DNA of 21,892 nt from JAJDNW01 sp039714495. GTDB lineage: Bacteria > Desulfobacterota > Desulfobacteria > Desulfobacterales > B30-G6. The notes beneath the pieces are model-generated. The model was not told where the DNA came from. It did no database searches and worked only from the letters and a program-made list of their open reading frames with translations. How positions within the stretch are numbered: position 1 is the stretch's first letter; the number at the start of each line of letters is the position of its first letter. The DNA is taken from contig JBDLJD010000071.1 of NCBI GenBank assembly GCA_039714495.1, positions 1 through 21,892 of the forward strand, read 5' to 3'. Below are positions 1 through 8,928 of this stretch, one piece after another. A program made the translations under genes and the position numbers.

Positions 1-357
1 GTATCGTCTGAATCGGCCAGATTCGGATCGCTCGAGTTAGCGTGCCGTAAGCACGACCTGGCGCCTGGAAAACCCGCCATCATCTGCATACGTCCCGAGG
101 ATATAGTGCCTATCGGTGAAAATGGTAACACGGTTGCTCAAACCGGAAACAGCTTCAATGCCACGGTGGTGGAGATGGAATTTCTGGGATCGTTCTGGCG
201 TCTCCATCTGGTTGGCGAGAAACTAGGCGATTTTCAGCTGATCGCCGATCTGTCAATAAATGCCGTCACCCGGATGAACCCAACCGTCGGCAAAAAAATG
301 TCCATAGAACTGCCATCAGATCGACTCTATATCTTCAATCGCGGCTTGGCCCAATAA
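1..357 (+). CDS. ABC transporter ATP-binding protein, C-terminal TOBE part (5' end outside window)
   Basis: The frame is open from base 1 with no stop, so the gene begins upstream and only about 118 C-terminal residues are visible. They contain IRPEDI followed by a beta-rich stretch (VVEMEFLGSFWRLHLV), the signature of the TOBE domain that ends MalK/PotA/FbpC-type import ATPases. The nucleotide-binding domain is not in the window. The TAA stop overlaps the ATG of the next gene (TAATG), which indicates translational coupling to the permease and one transporter operon. Substrate cannot be read from this fragment; the permease family suggests 2-aminoethylphosphonate or ferric iron. The substrate-binding protein is presumably upstream. 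The family call is secure and the substrate is not. Confidence 0.85.
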   Translation, partial: VSSESARFGSLELACRKHDLAPGKPAIICIRPEDIVPIGENGNTVAQTGNSFNATVVEMEFLGSFWRLHLVGEKLGDFQLIADLSINAVTRMNPTVGKKMSIELPSDRLYIFNRGLAQ

Positions 358-2372
358 TGATGACCACTATTGCCTCCAATCAAGAAATAGCCCCTGCACC
401 GATCATTCGCCCAAAAACGAGTAAAGATGCCCGGTTGATGGCAGCGTTTATGGTCGTTATCGCGGTTTACCTCGTGATCGCACTGGCTTTTCCTCTTTAT
501 GCCATGCTGTCAAAATCCTTCACTACGGCTGCTTTTGACCTGGAAAATTTTGAATTTCAAGTCAATACGGGCGATGGCTGGGGTGAGGTGATTTCTGCTT
601 CCCAGATCAATGATAACCTGAAGCTCCTCAAACCTGAAGAGCTGGTGACGAATGCGGACGGGCGTTTGTACGCAACCACCTTTTTCCCTGATTTCAATTT
701 CCGCAGCAAAACCGAATATCGCCTCCGTCAACTGGACCAAAACGCATCGTTTCTGGTGGGATCGACACGTGTGGCCGACACCGACTGGCACACATATAAA
801 GCCAACGAGTTCCGACGCATCGTCTTGCGCCCTTCCCAGTCCACGGGATTGGATAACTACATCACTTATTTTTCCACTCCCGCGCTTTTTTATTCCATTA
901 AAAATTCCTTTTTCATTTCAATCATTAGCACATTGATTACGGTGAGTCTCGCATTTGGATTTGCCTATGCGCTGAATCGGAGCTTAATGCGCTTCAAGGG
1001 GCTTTTTCGAATCATTGCCATGATTCCGATTCTTGTCCCCTCCCTGTTGCCCGGCATCGCGCTGGTCTATCTGTTTGGTAATCAGGGTATGATCAAGGGG
1101 TTGTTGTTCGGTCACGATATTTACGGCCCCATAGGAATTGTGCTGGGATCGGTCTTTTTCACGTTCCCGCATGCACTGATCATCATTACCACGGCCCTGT
1201 CAATTTCTGATGCGCGTCTCTATGAAGCCGCTATTTCACTACGGGCCAGCAAGTGGAAAACATTCTGGACAGTGACCATCCCAGGTGCGCGTTACGGATT
1301 ACTTTCGGCATCCTTTGTGGTTTTCAATCTGGTGATTACTGACTTCGGATTACCCAAAGTGATCGGGGGACAATACAACATGCTGGCCGTGGACATCTAC
1401 AAACAGGTCATCGGCCAACAGAATTTTGAAATGGGGGCCGTTGTATCTGTGGTGTTGCTGGTCCCGGCTATGATGGCATTTGCCATCGATCGCTATGTGC
1501 AATCAAAACAGGTCGCACAGCTCACTGCCAGCTCAGTACCTTATGAACCCAAGCCGAATCGGAAATTTGATACGATTTGTTTGTTGTACTGCAGCATGGT
1601 GGCCTTTTTCATTCTGATCTTGATCATCGTTTGTCAATACGCAGCCCTCGTCAAACTATGGCCTTACAATTTAACGCTCGGTTTGGGAAACTACAACTTT
1701 AACGTGATGGATGGCGGCGGGTGGGCTTCCTATGGCAACTCGATCCAACTGGCTCTTTTAACCGCTTTTGTAGGGACAATCGTTGTTTTTTCCGGGGCCT
1801 ATATGGTTGAAAAAATAAAAGGGTTTCTGGTTATAAGGAGCGGTTTCCAGTTTCTGGCCATGATGCCCATGGCAATTCCCGGAATGGTTCTAGGCCTGGC
1901 CTATATCTTTTTTTTCAACAATCCAGCAAACCCGCTCAATACGATATACGGCACAATGGTGATTCTGGTTGTCTGTACGGTCACCCACTTTTATACCGTC
2001 TCCCACCTCACGGCCGTAACCGCATTAAAACAGATGGATCGGGAATTTGAGGCGGTCGCATCTTCGCTCAAACAACCGTTTTACAAACTCATGGCCAAAG
2101 TCACCGTGCCGGTTTGTATGCCCTCCATTCTGGACATTTCGATCTACCTGTTTGTCAATGCCATGACCACTGTTTCCGCCGTTATTTTTCTCTACTCTCC
2201 GGACACCGCCCTTGCCGCGGTGGCGGTGATGAATATGGACGATGCCGGTGACATCGCACCCGCTGCGGCCATGGGCATGATGATTTTTTATACCAATGTC
2301 GCGGCACGTCTAATCCATCTTTTTGTGACCCGCAATCTGATAATGCGCACCCAGGCCTGGCGGACACGCTAG
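357..2372 (+). CDS. Fused two-domain ABC importer permease (2-aminoethylphosphonate/ferric-iron type)
   Basis: This 671-residue inner-membrane protein carries two binding-protein-dependent permease domains in one chain. Residues about 28-50 form the first membrane helix and 178-385 the first permease domain, whose ATPase-contacting EAA loop lies at 290-310 (YEAAISLRASKWKTFW). Residues 405-660 form the second domain, with a degenerate EAA loop at 563-583. The stretch TDFGLPKVIGG...DIYKQVIGQQNF resembles the putative aminoethylphosphonate permeases (PhnU/PhnV fused type), which also resemble FbpB iron permeases. A polar segment of about 110 residues (55-165) between helix 1 and the next helix is presumably periplasmic and larger than I expect for the family. 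The start ATG overlaps the upstream TAA; the adjacent ATG at 360 is an alternative. Substrate remains an inference. Confidence 0.85.
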   Translation: MMTTIASNQEIAPAPIIRPKTSKDARLMAAFMVVIAVYLVIALAFPLYAMLSKSFTTAAFDLENFEFQVNTGDGWGEVISASQINDNLKLLKPEELVTNADGRLYATTFFPDFNFRSKTEYRLRQLDQNASFLVGSTRVADTDWHTYKANEFRRIVLRPSQSTGLDNYITYFSTPALFYSIKNSFFISIISTLITVSLAFGFAYALNRSLMRFKGLFRIIAMIPILVPSLLPGIALVYLFGNQGMIKGLLFGHDIYGPIGIVLGSVFFTFPHALIIITTALSISDARLYEAAISLRASKWKTFWTVTIPGARYGLLSASFVVFNLVITDFGLPKVIGGQYNMLAVDIYKQVIGQQNFEMGAVVSVVLLVPAMMAFAIDRYVQSKQVAQLTASSVPYEPKPNRKFDTICLLYCSMVAFFILILIIVCQYAALVKLWPYNLTLGLGNYNFNVMDGGGWASYGNSIQLALLTAFVGTIVVFSGAYMVEKIKGFLVIRSGFQFLAMMPMAIPGMVLGLAYIFFFNNPANPLNTIYGTMVILVVCTVTHFYTVSHLTAVTALKQMDREFEAVASSLKQPFYKLMAKVTVPVCMPSILDISIYLFVNAMTTVSAVIFLYSPDTALAAVAVMNMDDAGDIAPAAAMGMMIFYTNVAARLIHLFVTRNLIMRTQAWRTR

Positions 2373-2534
2373 GTCAGTTTCTAATTCCCAATTCTCTTTT
2401 CTATATCGATCGTTAATAAATCTTCATGTTTACTATGGGGTTTACCTGCCTACGGTGCATAATACATAAGTTACTATTGAAAAATAGACGATATAGTGTG
2501 AAAAAAACATGAAAACTTATTGAAGAGGAATTCC

Positions 2535-4340
2535 ATGGCGACAAAGTTCATCAGTATGCGCAACCTGAAATTCTTGATTTACGAAGTGTTTGATGCGGAC
2601 GGGCTGACCAAGTACGACTATTATTCGCAACACAATCGCAAGATGTTTGACATGGTGCTGGACGCGGCTATGAAGTTGGCCGTCAAACTCCTTTTTCCCC
2701 TATTTGAAGAAATGGACCGCAAACCGCCTGAATTCGAGGCCGGCAGCGTCAAGGTGCACCCGCAGGTTCGGGAATTGATGAAGCAGTACGGGGAAGGGGG
2801 GTGGATCGCTTCCACATTTTCCGAGGGGTTCGACGGAGAACAGCTTCCACTCCTGGTGGCCAACTGCTGCAACATGATGTTTTCGGCTGCCAACTATTCC
2901 GGGAGCGCGTTTCCCGGATTGGCGGCAGGGGCTGCGCGTCTGATTACCAATTTCGGCAGCCAGGAACTGATCGACCGCTATGTTGCCAAAATGCTGGCCG
3001 GCGAATGGCAGGGCACCATGGCGTTGACGGAGCCTCAGGCCGGAAGTTCCTTAAGTGACATCACTACCATTGCTGAACCTTCAGATGCCGGCCATTTTCT
3101 TGTCAAAGGTCAGAAGATATTCATTTCCGCGGGCGACCATGATGGTGTGGACAATGTTGTGCATCTCATGCTGGCCAAGATTCCAGGCGGCCCTCCGGGC
3201 GTGAAGGGCATTTCCCTGTTTGTGGTGCCCAAATACAGATTCGACGCCAATGGGAAACTGGTTTTCAACGACATTGCCGTGTCGCAGATCTATCACAAAA
3301 TGGGCTACCGGGGCTGTCCCATAACCGAGCTAGCCATCGGCGAAAAAGATGACTGCTACGGATATATAGTGGGGGAAGCGCACAAAGGCCTGTCCTACAT
3401 GTTTCAAATGATGAACGAGGAGCGGATCGGTGTCGGGTTGGCAGCCGCCTCCATTGCTTCTGCTGCGTACTATGCTGCATTGGAGTATGCTCTGGAGAGA
3501 CCCCAGGGGCGGCTGATTTCATCCAAAGACCCGCTGGCGCCCCAGGTGCCCATAGCCGAGCATGCCGATGTCAAACGCATGCTGTTATTCCAGCGGTCGG
3601 TTGTGGAGGGTTCCTTTTCCTTGCTGCTGCAGTGCAGCCGATATGAAGACATGAGCAAGCTGACCACCGGGGAGGAGCAGGAAACCTATGAATTGCTGCT
3701 CGACCTCTTGACGCCTGTGGCCAAAACCTACTCTTCGGAGATGGGGATTCTATCCACGAGTCAGAGTATTCAATGTTTCGGCGGTTATGGATACTGCGAA
3801 GATTTCCCGGTTGAGCAGTATTTCAGGGATATGCGCATACATCCCATCCACGAGGGAACCACGGGCATTCAGGGTATGGATCTTTTAGGGCGCAAGGTCA
3901 TCATGAAAGAGGGCAGGGCCTTCAAGCTCTTTGGCAAGGAGGTGCGTCGGACCATTGCCGATGCCGGGCAGTACGGGGATTTGGCACCGTATGCCGTACA
4001 ACTGACCAGGGAACTGGAATCGCTCGAAAACATTACCCTGCATCTCATCGGTGTGGCCGGTGAAAAAGGACCTGCCGTTTTTCTGGCCGACGCAACCCTG
4101 TACCTGGAATTGTTCAGCTATCTGGCTATGGGTTGGCAGTGGCTTCTTCAGGCGATCAGCGTACAGAAAGCCCTCAAAGACAAACTGTCCAAGTCGGAAA
4201 CGAACTTCTATCAGGGCAAATGGTTTACCTTCCGCTATTTCTTCGAGTATGAGCTCCCCAAGGCTCAGGGTGTGGTCACACGGCTTAAAAGCCAGGATGC
4301 CTTGACCGTCGATATGCAACCTGCATATTTCAACGACTAA
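2535..4340 (+). CDS. Acyl-CoA dehydrogenase with extended C-terminal domain (601 aa)
   Basis: This FAD enzyme would oxidise an acyl-CoA to the trans-2-enoyl-CoA, passing electrons to electron-transfer flavoprotein in beta-oxidation. The FAD/substrate motif TEPQAGSS is at residues 165-172, the flavin-side beta motif FISAGDHD at 196-203, and RDMRIHPIHEGTTGIQ at 431-446. In that last motif Glu440 aligns with the catalytic base in IYEGT of medium-chain enzymes. Residues about 470-590 are the extra C-terminal helical domain found in 600-residue family members. The frame is open back to a TTG at 2520, but AAGAGGAA (2523-2530) is a good ribosome site for ATG 2535, so I chose that start. The gene stands alone: 162 bases separate it from the permease, and a terminator overlaps its stop codon. 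Chain-length preference cannot be told. Confidence 0.93.
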   Translation: MATKFISMRNLKFLIYEVFDADGLTKYDYYSQHNRKMFDMVLDAAMKLAVKLLFPLFEEMDRKPPEFEAGSVKVHPQVRELMKQYGEGGWIASTFSEGFDGEQLPLLVANCCNMMFSAANYSGSAFPGLAAGAARLITNFGSQELIDRYVAKMLAGEWQGTMALTEPQAGSSLSDITTIAEPSDAGHFLVKGQKIFISAGDHDGVDNVVHLMLAKIPGGPPGVKGISLFVVPKYRFDANGKLVFNDIAVSQIYHKMGYRGCPITELAIGEKDDCYGYIVGEAHKGLSYMFQMMNEERIGVGLAAASIASAAYYAALEYALERPQGRLISSKDPLAPQVPIAEHADVKRMLLFQRSVVEGSFSLLLQCSRYEDMSKLTTGEEQETYELLLDLLTPVAKTYSSEMGILSTSQSIQCFGGYGYCEDFPVEQYFRDMRIHPIHEGTTGIQGMDLLGRKVIMKEGRAFKLFGKEVRRTIADAGQYGDLAPYAVQLTRELESLENITLHLIGVAGEKGPAVFLADATLYLELFSYLAMGWQWLLQAISVQKALKDKLSKSETNFYQGKWFTFRYFFEYELPKAQGVVTRLKSQDALTVDMQPAYFND

Positions 4341-4384
4341 AACAAAAATGCCCCCGCTTATAAACGCGGGGGCATTTTTGTTTT
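4339..4384. terminator. Rho-independent terminator, perfect 19-bp stem
   Basis: Arms 4339-4357 and 4366-4384 pair without a mismatch around an 8-base loop. The core is GCCCCCGC/GCGGGGGC, flanked by A-runs on the left and T-runs on the right, so it can act in both directions. Its left arm begins inside the TAA of the acyl-CoA dehydrogenase gene. It separates that gene from the kinase operon promoter, which starts 17 bases further on. Confidence 0.93.
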
Positions 4385-4400
4385 ATAATCCTTTCTGTTT

Positions 4401-4430
4401 TTGACAAACCTCATCTGATTGATATATAAA
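4401..4430 (+). promoter_or_regulatory. Sigma-70-type promoter of the kinase operon
   Basis: A perfect TTGACA lies at 4401-4406. TATATA (4423-4428, spacer 16) or TATAAA (4425-4430, spacer 18) supplies the -10 box. Transcription would start near 4435, giving a leader of roughly 110 bases before the kinase start. It lies just after the upstream terminator. The left arm of the inverted repeat at 4427-4440 overlaps the -10/start region. Confidence 0.6.
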
Positions 4431-4531
4431 TTAAACCGGCGATTTAATAACCAAATAGAATTTCAGCAAACACAATAATAGCTGCACGCCTAAAGTTTGC
4501 TGTTAGGGTATTTATTTGCCGGTTTAATTTA
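4427..4531. repeat. Nested inverted repeats in the kinase operon leader
   Basis: TAAATTAAACCGGC (4427-4440) is perfectly inverted as GCCGGTTTAATTTA (4518-4531), a 14-bp pair 77 bases apart. Within it CAGCAAAC (4464-4471) is inverted as GTTTGCTG (4495-4502). The left arm overlaps the likely -10 box and start site. The right arm ends where the AAAGG/GGAG ribosome sites begin. It could be a pair of operator half-sites bound by a looping protein, a structured mRNA leader, or a 105-bp miniature element with terminal repeats. I see no flanking target duplication. Confidence 0.55.
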
Positions 4532-4548
4532 AAGGTATTGGAGTGAAC

Positions 4549-7272
4549 ATGGAGAGTGGTACCGACTATTTGCTGGGCCAGCTGTTGAGTCTCATTTTCT
4601 ACATCATGACCCTCATCATCTACAACCGTGCCCGCAAGGAATATGCCGGCGGCAAAATTGCCGATGCCATCAACCTGATCATGATGTTCCTGGCCATCCT
4701 TCTGATCGCCGATTCCATCGACTATTTTCTACAGGCATTTCTTGCGGTGGGCGATGACATCAAGCTCATCATAAAGATCCTATTGAAATTGCTGGCCTTG
4801 AGTGTCCTATTTTTCGGAGGGCTGAGGTTTTTTTCAAAACCCCGGGTCACCATGCACACCGGGCATGATTTTTCCGGCACAGAAGGCATCGGTCTGGCGC
4901 CGCCTTCGTTTGCCGACGATAGCCCCCCATCGCCTGACACCGGCGTAGATGCAGCTCGCATCTCGCAGAAAACCCAGCCAACACTGGGGCGATACGAAAT
5001 TATCGAGCAGATAGGCAAAGGCGCCATGGGAATTGTCTACAAAGGACGGGACCCTAAACTCCAGCGGCTAACCGCCATTAAGACAATCCGTTTTATCGAT
5101 GATTACGATGAAGACAAAGTCGAAAAGGTCAAGGCATACTTTTACCATGAAGCGGAAGTCGTCGCCAAACTCTCCCATAATAATATTGTAAAGATATATG
5201 ATGTAGGGGAAGACCTCGATCTTTCCTACCTGGCCATGGAATACCTGGAAGGCCATAGCCTGGAGGCCTATTGCCAGGAGGAGAGACGGCTGCCAATCAA
5301 CCGCATTTTCGATATCGTCGCCCAGGTTTGCGATGCGCTTGAGTACGCCCATGACCATGGAATCGTCCACCGGGACATCAAGCCGGGCAATATCATGGTG
5401 TTGAAAAATGGGGACGTAAAGGTCACGGATTTCGGAATCGCCAGAGCTGCAGGCAGCACCAGGACACGTACGGGCATTATCAAGGGCACCCCCTATTACA
5501 TGTCTCCGGAACAGGCGCGCGGAAAGAATCTGGATGGACGGGCCGATATCTTTTCACTGGGAGTGGTCTTCTATCATATCTTGAGCGGAAAACTGCCCTT
5601 TACCGGTGAGAATCTGGCAGCCATAATGTACCAGACGGCCAACACCGAGCCAACCCCTCCTTCGGCTTACAACACGGAAATTGGCCAGTCCGTGGTCGAT
5701 ATTGTCAACCGTGCGATCGCCAAAGACCCGCAGGAACGATTTCAAACAGCCGCCCAAATGGCTGAAGCGTTGAGAGAGCTCTCCCTCAAACCAGCAGCTC
5801 CGGAAGGCCATGCAAAAGACGCTTTTGACCGGCCCCCGGCCGGCGGAATTGCCGAGGCGGATGAGGGGGGCTCATCCATGGACGATTCGGCCAGCCCGGA
5901 TGGCAATGCAATGGAGGATCTCGATTTTTCAGATATGGCCCAAGCGCTGACCCTGGAAACGCAAGGCCAACCGACCGGCCCACTCGATGGTAGCGGTGTC
6001 ATTCCACAGGCTCCTGATGGCCGTTTATCTACGACCCGGGATAATGATAAAACCCGTAAGATCGACATGGCTGGTTTATCAGACGCGCAGGCCGGGCTCC
6101 CCGAGGCCCCCTCATATCAAGTGGTCAAAACCATATTGCCGCTATCCGGCAAAGGCAGCGCACCTGCCGCCGATTCAGCTGCGAACAGAGGTGCAGGATC
6201 GCGGGTTAAGGCACTGTTATCCAATCGACTGGTTATCTACCCGCTGCTATTGATTCTGCTGCTGGGTATTTCAGCCGCAGGATATGTTATGCTGTGGAAA
6301 ACGCCAGAAGGGGTGGACCAGGAAACGATGCTTGCGAAACAGCAAGAGCTGGTCAGAAAGATCATGCAGGAAAAAATGGAGGAAAAGCAGCGCCTGGAAA
6401 ATGAGGAGACCCAGAAGCAGATAACGCTTCAGCAAGAGCAGGCAGAAGATGCTAAGCAACATGAAGAACAGCAGCGTGTCGTGAAACAGAAACTTGCAGA
6501 AGCCAGGGAAAAGCAGGAAGCCGAACGTCTGGCAAGAATTGAAGCTGAAAAGAAAAAGGAGCAGGAACGGCTAAAAGCCATTGAGATCGAAAAGGACAAG
6601 GAAAGGGCCCGGATGGCAGAAGAGGAGGCCCGGAAGAAAGCCGAAGCCAATCGCATGGCCCAAGCCGAACGTAATAAAATAGCAGCCCAAAAGCAGCATG
6701 ATATCCAGACAGTGGAAAAGCACATGCGGGCAGCAGAGGTTCACCGTCAGGCGGGGCGGTTCCTGGAAGCCAGAAAAGGCTATGAAGCTGCACTGGCATT
6801 TATCCGGAACAGCCGGTTCGGGAATGAGGGCGAGTTGACCGGGCAGCGTAAACGTATCGAGTCCATCTTAACTGCCGATGATATGGTTTATGGCTCCAAG
6901 GGATATGTGCTCTACAAAGGAGAATGGCTCTCTCCCGAGGAACTAGAATTGAAGCGTTACAGTGAGGGGTTTGTAAAGTACAAAAGTGAGTTCAGGGACT
7001 ACAGGACCTTGAAAAGCACATTAAATAAATTATGCGATCCACTTATCCAGAAACACCTTACGAAAAAATACAGCGGAAAAACCGTGCATTCCAAGAACAT
7101 CTATTTTCAGAAAATGGTTCTGACACGTAACAATTCAGCGTTTTCCCAATATACGGTGTACTACAAATGGTCGGTTTCGACATTTAAAGGCATGGATGAA
7201 GATATCTGCACACTGGATATAAAATATACCGTTGACACGGAGAAGTGGTCATTGCTCAAGGGGTGTGAATAG
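4549..7272 (+). CDS. Membrane Ser/Thr protein kinase with periplasmic coiled-coil region
   Basis: Residue numbers count from the in-frame GTG at 4543. Three N-terminal hydrophobic segments (about 9-27, 42-63, 72-95) precede a complete Hanks-type kinase domain (149-415). The glycine loop is GKGAMG 158-163, the ATP-binding lysine K180 in AIKTI, the catalytic loop HRDIKPGN from 276, DFG 297-299 and SPEQ 321-324, with a Thr-rich activation loop. A Pro/Asp-rich linker follows. A fourth membrane helix (564-586), a long charged coiled coil (596-727), a TPR-like segment (about 728-760) and a C-terminal domain with GYVLYKGEWLSPEE complete it. Charge bias places the kinase in the cytoplasm and the coiled coil plus tail in the periplasm. 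ATG 4549 is preferred over GTG 4543 because GGAG (4540-4543) precedes it and the paralogue at 8929 starts at the same point. It heads a three-gene operon. Confidence 0.92.
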   Translation: MESGTDYLLGQLLSLIFYIMTLIIYNRARKEYAGGKIADAINLIMMFLAILLIADSIDYFLQAFLAVGDDIKLIIKILLKLLALSVLFFGGLRFFSKPRVTMHTGHDFSGTEGIGLAPPSFADDSPPSPDTGVDAARISQKTQPTLGRYEIIEQIGKGAMGIVYKGRDPKLQRLTAIKTIRFIDDYDEDKVEKVKAYFYHEAEVVAKLSHNNIVKIYDVGEDLDLSYLAMEYLEGHSLEAYCQEERRLPINRIFDIVAQVCDALEYAHDHGIVHRDIKPGNIMVLKNGDVKVTDFGIARAAGSTRTRTGIIKGTPYYMSPEQARGKNLDGRADIFSLGVVFYHILSGKLPFTGENLAAIMYQTANTEPTPPSAYNTEIGQSVVDIVNRAIAKDPQERFQTAAQMAEALRELSLKPAAPEGHAKDAFDRPPAGGIAEADEGGSSMDDSASPDGNAMEDLDFSDMAQALTLETQGQPTGPLDGSGVIPQAPDGRLSTTRDNDKTRKIDMAGLSDAQAGLPEAPSYQVVKTILPLSGKGSAPAADSAANRGAGSRVKALLSNRLVIYPLLLILLLGISAAGYVMLWKTPEGVDQETMLAKQQELVRKIMQEKMEEKQRLENEETQKQITLQQEQAEDAKQHEEQQRVVKQKLAEAREKQEAERLARIEAEKKKEQERLKAIEIEKDKERARMAEEEARKKAEANRMAQAERNKIAAQKQHDIQTVEKHMRAAEVHRQAGRFLEARKGYEAALAFIRNSRFGNEGELTGQRKRIESILTADDMVYGSKGYVLYKGEWLSPEELELKRYSEGFVKYKSEFRDYRTLKSTLNKLCDPLIQKHLTKKYSGKTVHSKNIYFQKMVLTRNNSAFSQYTVYYKWSVSTFKGMDEDICTLDIKYTVDTEKWSLLKGCE

Positions 7273-7274
7273 CC

Positions 7275-8927
7275 ATGCCGCTCACAGGCAATATCCAGAC
7301 ATTTTCGCTGCCTGCCATAGGGCGGCTTCTGCACCAGGAGAAAAAGACCGGTATCTTGAAAGTCAGCAGCCAAGAGCGCGAGACGAGCATCTATTTTCGC
7401 GGCGGCGACATTGTCTTTATCAGCGGCGACCTGGCCGCAGAGCTATCCCTGGGGGCCTTGCTGAAGGACAAACAACTGGTCTCTGACAAGGATATAGAAG
7501 ACTCCCTCGGTGTAGCCCGTGAGGAAAACAGGCGGCTCGGGGTCGTGTTGATGGAAAGCGGCCTGGTGACCCAGGATAACCTTGTTCAGGTGCTGAATTA
7601 TCAGTTCAAGGAGGCGATTTCCGCGGTCCTTACCTGGCGTGAGGGTGCCTTTGTCTATGAAGACGGGCTCAAAGGGTTTGTTGAAGACATCCGGCTGAAG
7701 ATGGACCCTATACGGCTGGTTGCAGAGGCGGAGAAGTGGAAGGCCTACCGTTCTATCATACCCAACGATCACGTGGTATTCGAAATAAAGGAAGGCGCGC
7801 AGCAGTCGGACTCATTTTCAACGGATGGTGCCTTGCGCGTCATGCTGATGATAGACGGGAAAAGGGACGTCTACCGGATTATCGCCGATACCGGTCTGCC
7901 TCGCCTGGGGGTATACCGGGCGCTGGCAGCTTTGGCCGAGCAAGGCGTCATAGAAGTTTCAGGGGCAGCGTCAACCTCGCAAACAGGCAGAATATTCGAT
8001 ACCACGCGTGTGATTCAATATTTTATGAATATTATTGATGAGATTGCCAATATCATTGCCCGGGAATTGGGTGAAAAAAAGGCCCACAGCATGCAGGCCA
8101 GAAGCCTGAATCGATCTCTCGATGATCAAAGACTCGCTGAAACGGTGATTCCGGGCGGGGACCCGGGTGAGAATACGCGTCGAATTTATGACCAGCTGCA
8201 AAAGCAGGACAATGCCCCGGACGCCCGGAAGCTGGAATTGGACTTCAAAAGGGCAGTCTTTTTCTTGTTGCAGGAGGAATATCAGGTTCTGGGCTTCAAG
8301 GCGGCCAGGGACACGATTGCGAGGCTCGTAGAATCACCTGAACACATGAAAGCAGGGGAGCAGGCGTTCGTCGACCGCACGCTCACTTTTTATCGCGAGC
8401 TTGCCCAGGATGAAGGTTATTTCAAAGGCGGGAAAAGCTTTTCAGACACAAGCGGGATGGCATCAGGGACCGGAGGGGATTCCTGTGACGATCCTAAATC
8501 CAGTATGGAGAACATCGGAGGGGCAGCCATCATTGCCCTTTACAGCCGCGTCATCCAGACAGTGATGCACGAGATGGAGGCGGAGATAGGCACCAAGGCA
8601 GGCGTACTGTTGTCAGGCATCATTGAAAAGTCAGATTATTATGAAAAGTTTTTATCCCAGTACCGTGTCGGCGATGATGTGCCGGCCAACGTCAACCGAA
8701 TAAGGGACCACATATCCAGAGAAGGGCACAGGCTCGGCAAAAGCAGCTTCATATCAGGCTTTCAACAGACCTTGAGTGAACTGCTGCTGGCCAAGAAACA
8801 GCTGCTGGGAAAAAAATCCGCCAGGGCTACTATTCTGAATATTGAAACGTTTTTGAAGGGGATTGCCCAGGAAGAGTTCCGGCCGTTGACCACGAACCTC
8901 ATGACCACCCTCAAGAGAATTATTTAA
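7275..8927 (+). CDS. PATAN/DUF4388-domain regulatory protein with MshEN-like motif
   Basis: This 550-residue soluble protein has no signal peptide or membrane helix. Residues 1-55 (LTGNIQTFSLPAIGRLLHQE...GGDIVFISGD) match the start of DUF4388/PATAN domains, which occur in bacterial signalling proteins as protein-interaction modules. Residues 58-81 and 87-110 form two 24-residue units separated by five residues. The second (RLGVVLMESGLV...LNYQ) fits the c-di-GMP-binding MshEN motif; the first lacks its Arg, Gly and Gln. A winged-helix-like stretch follows at about 180-235. The remaining 300 residues are mostly helical and I do not recognise them. The gene starts two bases after the kinase stop and ends one base before the next kinase start, so all three are surely co-translated. 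A role as adaptor or regulator of the flanking kinases is inferred. Confidence 0.82.
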   Translation: MPLTGNIQTFSLPAIGRLLHQEKKTGILKVSSQERETSIYFRGGDIVFISGDLAAELSLGALLKDKQLVSDKDIEDSLGVAREENRRLGVVLMESGLVTQDNLVQVLNYQFKEAISAVLTWREGAFVYEDGLKGFVEDIRLKMDPIRLVAEAEKWKAYRSIIPNDHVVFEIKEGAQQSDSFSTDGALRVMLMIDGKRDVYRIIADTGLPRLGVYRALAALAEQGVIEVSGAASTSQTGRIFDTTRVIQYFMNIIDEIANIIARELGEKKAHSMQARSLNRSLDDQRLAETVIPGGDPGENTRRIYDQLQKQDNAPDARKLELDFKRAVFFLLQEEYQVLGFKAARDTIARLVESPEHMKAGEQAFVDRTLTFYRELAQDEGYFKGGKSFSDTSGMASGTGGDSCDDPKSSMENIGGAAIIALYSRVIQTVMHEMEAEIGTKAGVLLSGIIEKSDYYEKFLSQYRVGDDVPANVNRIRDHISREGHRLGKSSFISGFQQTLSELLLAKKQLLGKKSARATILNIETFLKGIAQEEFRPLTTNLMTTLKRII

Positions 8928-8928
8928 A

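Noticed and set aside
2471..2497. Promoter before the acyl-CoA dehydrogenase (TTACTA...TATAGT)
   Set aside because: The -35 match is poor and the 15-base spacing is short, so it is not strong enough to annotate.
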